From: Paramecium sonneborni | Lineage: Eukaryota > Ciliophora > Oligohymenophorea > Peniculida > Parameciidae | Length of the DNA: 64,000 nt | Assembly: GCA_905182985.1 (NCBI GenBank) | Contig: CAJJDN010000010.1 | Location: 608,224-672,223, forward strand | Direction of reading: 5' to 3' | Shown here: positions 62,295 through 64,000 of the stretch, piece after piece | Layout of the letters: each line of letters starts with the position of its first letter | How positions within the stretch are numbered: position 1 is the first letter of the stretch | The notes under the pieces: model-generated | Seen by the model: only the letters and a program-made list of their open reading frames with translations | What the model was told of the DNA's origin: nothing | The model's database searches: none | Program-made: the position numbers and the translations under genes

Positions 62295-63509
62295 ATATGA
62301 TGAAGAAATGGAACACTGTAAAAAACTCTACACTTTATCGTCATATCCAAAAAAAATCAAGATTTTAATTGAATTTTATAGAGTATTAATAATTCATTAC
62401 ATTTGCAGTTCCATAAAGAGATTCCTAGATGGGCCGTTAATGAATAAATTGTCACCATCTTAAATGAATTTTACAATCAAAGAAGAAAACTAGATTATTA
62501 TAAAATACAACACATTATTGAATAGGAAAATCAATAAAATCCCAATAGAACTCCAAAAGGGATTGTTGGAGAATAACCTCAAGAATCTTAAAGCACTCCT
62601 AAATCATCTTAGGAATCAGGTATTGTAATTGGAAATGTTTTGGATGAATTAATTAATACCGAGTTAAAATAAAGAACATAAACTTAAGAAAGTGAAATTA
62701 ATGAAATTATTTCAACTTTAAATGCTAATCCTTCAAAAAAACCAACAAATTTATAATAAATTATCAAAAATCAATAGTGTATTCTAAATGAATAAAGGTT
62801 ACAATAATTCATAACCTAAGAAAAACTTAAAAAAATTAATTTACTTATAAATTAATAAAAAGCTACTAATTAGTCATAAAGACAAACTAAAGTTTAAATA
62901 TTGTTCTAAGATAAATGTGATTCTTTTAGAAAATCAAATTTAAACTAAAATTGCTTAACATAAAAAAATAGAGATAATCCATCTACTCATGCTCAGATAT
63001 TAAGTTTATGTAAAATTGAGTATAATTTTCTAGTACAATAAAGAGTAAAAGTAAAGTTTGAATTAAAAAATTAAATAAAAACAAAAGCAATCACTGGTAA
63101 TACATCTTTAAGGAGCCTTTAAAAAAATATTGAATCTCCTAAAGCGACAAGAAATATCTAGTATCAAAAACAAAGATTTAATTAAAAGAAATAATTAAAA
63201 GCAAAAACATTTCATGTAAATCAATCAAATAAGTAAAATATCTAAAAAGATAATTAGAAATTTAATTGTTAGTTTATTAGCAAACAAGAATACAACTGTA
63301 CATGTAGATGCAAATTAAAAAAATCTCCTTTTGGCTAAATTGAATACCTTAAACACACCAAGATAGATTTTAAATTGAAATATATTTATATATTTATTTA
63401 AATAAATAAATTATATCTGTCGAATATTAATTAAAATTTATTGTATTTTATAATTAATATGTATTTAAATTTGGTGAAATATATAAGTCAAATAATAAAG
63501 ATATTTTGA
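62026..63509 (+). CDS. Unknown protein with conserved N-terminal domain and Gln-rich tail
   Basis: 469 aa with introns of 23, 25 and 26 bases (about 62105-62127, 62260-62284, 62382-62407; lengths checked). The N-terminal ~150 aa looks folded: MECHICIPNRKVLFGTNQDK, ITSSLYNKYAESQNYYYTKV, PTKATIWFKDLQQYDEEM, LIEFYRFHKEIPRWAVNEQI, LNEFYNQRRKLDYYKIQ. The rest is Gln/Lys/Asn rich and likely disordered, and near the end is a small Cys cluster (EYNCTCRCKLKK). The last ~40 codons are so A+T rich that the true stop may be reached earlier. Family not recognised. Confidence 0.7.
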
Positions 63510-63621
63510 TTATTAAATAAAGGCAATTTACAAAGCATTGTTTTATTTTACCTTATCAATTACGACTATTATGATTTCATAACAAATTAATTAAGTAACT
63601 TAATAATAGCATATTATCAAG

Positions 63622-64000
63622 ATGGATTAGAATTAACCTAAAAAAGCAATAAAGAGAGCATATTGTAGAAAAGGGAGGCCTCCTATGGTATTTAGATCAG
63701 AAAGTGAAAAAATGAGATAATTGTTATAAATTATAGATGAGAATAATAGAATAGAAAACTTGGATAAAAAAATCATTTAAACTACCTCTAGTTCCTAATT
63801 AAAAAATGATTCAGAATAATAATAAAGTTCGTAAACATAATAAAGTGATAAAAAAACTTAGAATGTAACACCTAGTTAGACATAACTTTAACCAAGTATA
63901 GAATAAACAACAAAATAAACTTTGGAAATAAAAATAATAAAAAAAGCATAGCCATAAGAATTGATGAATGAAACATAGAAAAAAAGATTGAAACCAGATG
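63622..64000 (+). CDS. 5' part of an AT-hook-like, Gln-rich protein (partial)
   Basis: The first 126 codons of a gene running off the window. The N-terminus MDQNQPKKAIKRAYCRKGRPPMVF contains a KGRPP core resembling an AT hook, followed by a helix (SEKMRQLLQIIDENNRIENL) and Gln/Ser-rich low complexity. Probably a nuclear DNA-binding protein by motif; no domain beyond that is visible. Confidence 0.55.

Overview
The window is germline-derived somatic (macronuclear) DNA of a ciliate, almost certainly Paramecium. Long reading frames stay open only if TAA and TAG are read as glutamine and TGA is the sole stop. Introns are 19-31 bases (mostly GTA...TAG; a few 35-43-base ones remain uncertain). Gaps between genes are often tens of bases and the DNA is very A+T rich. 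One retained internal eliminated sequence (IES) of Paramecium type is visible. Gene ends below come from reading exons by hand; for the genes marked as checked, exon lengths sum to a multiple of three.

Layout. 0-16 kb: end of an unknown gene, a tesmin/TSO1-like CXC protein, a Q/N-rich protein, a degenerate locus, a kinase with a C-terminal repeat (beta-propeller-like) domain, a ULK-like kinase, a putative PP1-binding protein, a coiled-coil protein, a catalytically degenerate pyruvate kinase, an unknown protein and a FCP1/SCP-type phosphatase. 16-31 kb: a surface/membrane block, mostly on the minus strand, with a giant cysteine-rich multi-TM protein, a giant secreted protein of LamG/ConA-like repeats and an OSCA/TMEM63-type channel; two small unknown genes lie between. 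31-33 kb: non-coding DNA present twice around a single N; the two copies differ by a 46-base IES.

33-46.7 kb: a calcium-dependent protein kinase, the ribosome-assembly factor BRX1, a poorly coding stretch, a helix-turn-helix-like gene, a long A+T-rich gap, tRNA-Thr(AGU), a WNK kinase, a two-domain cyclic-nucleotide-binding protein and the ciliary protein NME7. 46.7-56 kb: CNOT1 (Ccr4-Not scaffold), PC4 whose stop overlaps the CNOT1 start, and a head-to-head MORN-repeat gene present twice around a second N. 56-64 kb: a Ras-GAP protein, a small gene and a divergent unknown gene (both duplicated around a third N), and the beginning of a gene with an AT-hook-like motif.

The three single-N joints with near-identical flanks look like unmerged overlapping contig ends, so the duplicated gene copies should be counted once. 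No operons or bacterial-type signals are expected or seen. Themes are signalling (five kinase or kinase-like genes, a phosphatase, a PP1 regulator, Ras-GAP, cAMP/cGMP binding), cilia/cortex (NME7, MORN), mRNA control (CNOT1, PC4) and cell surface.
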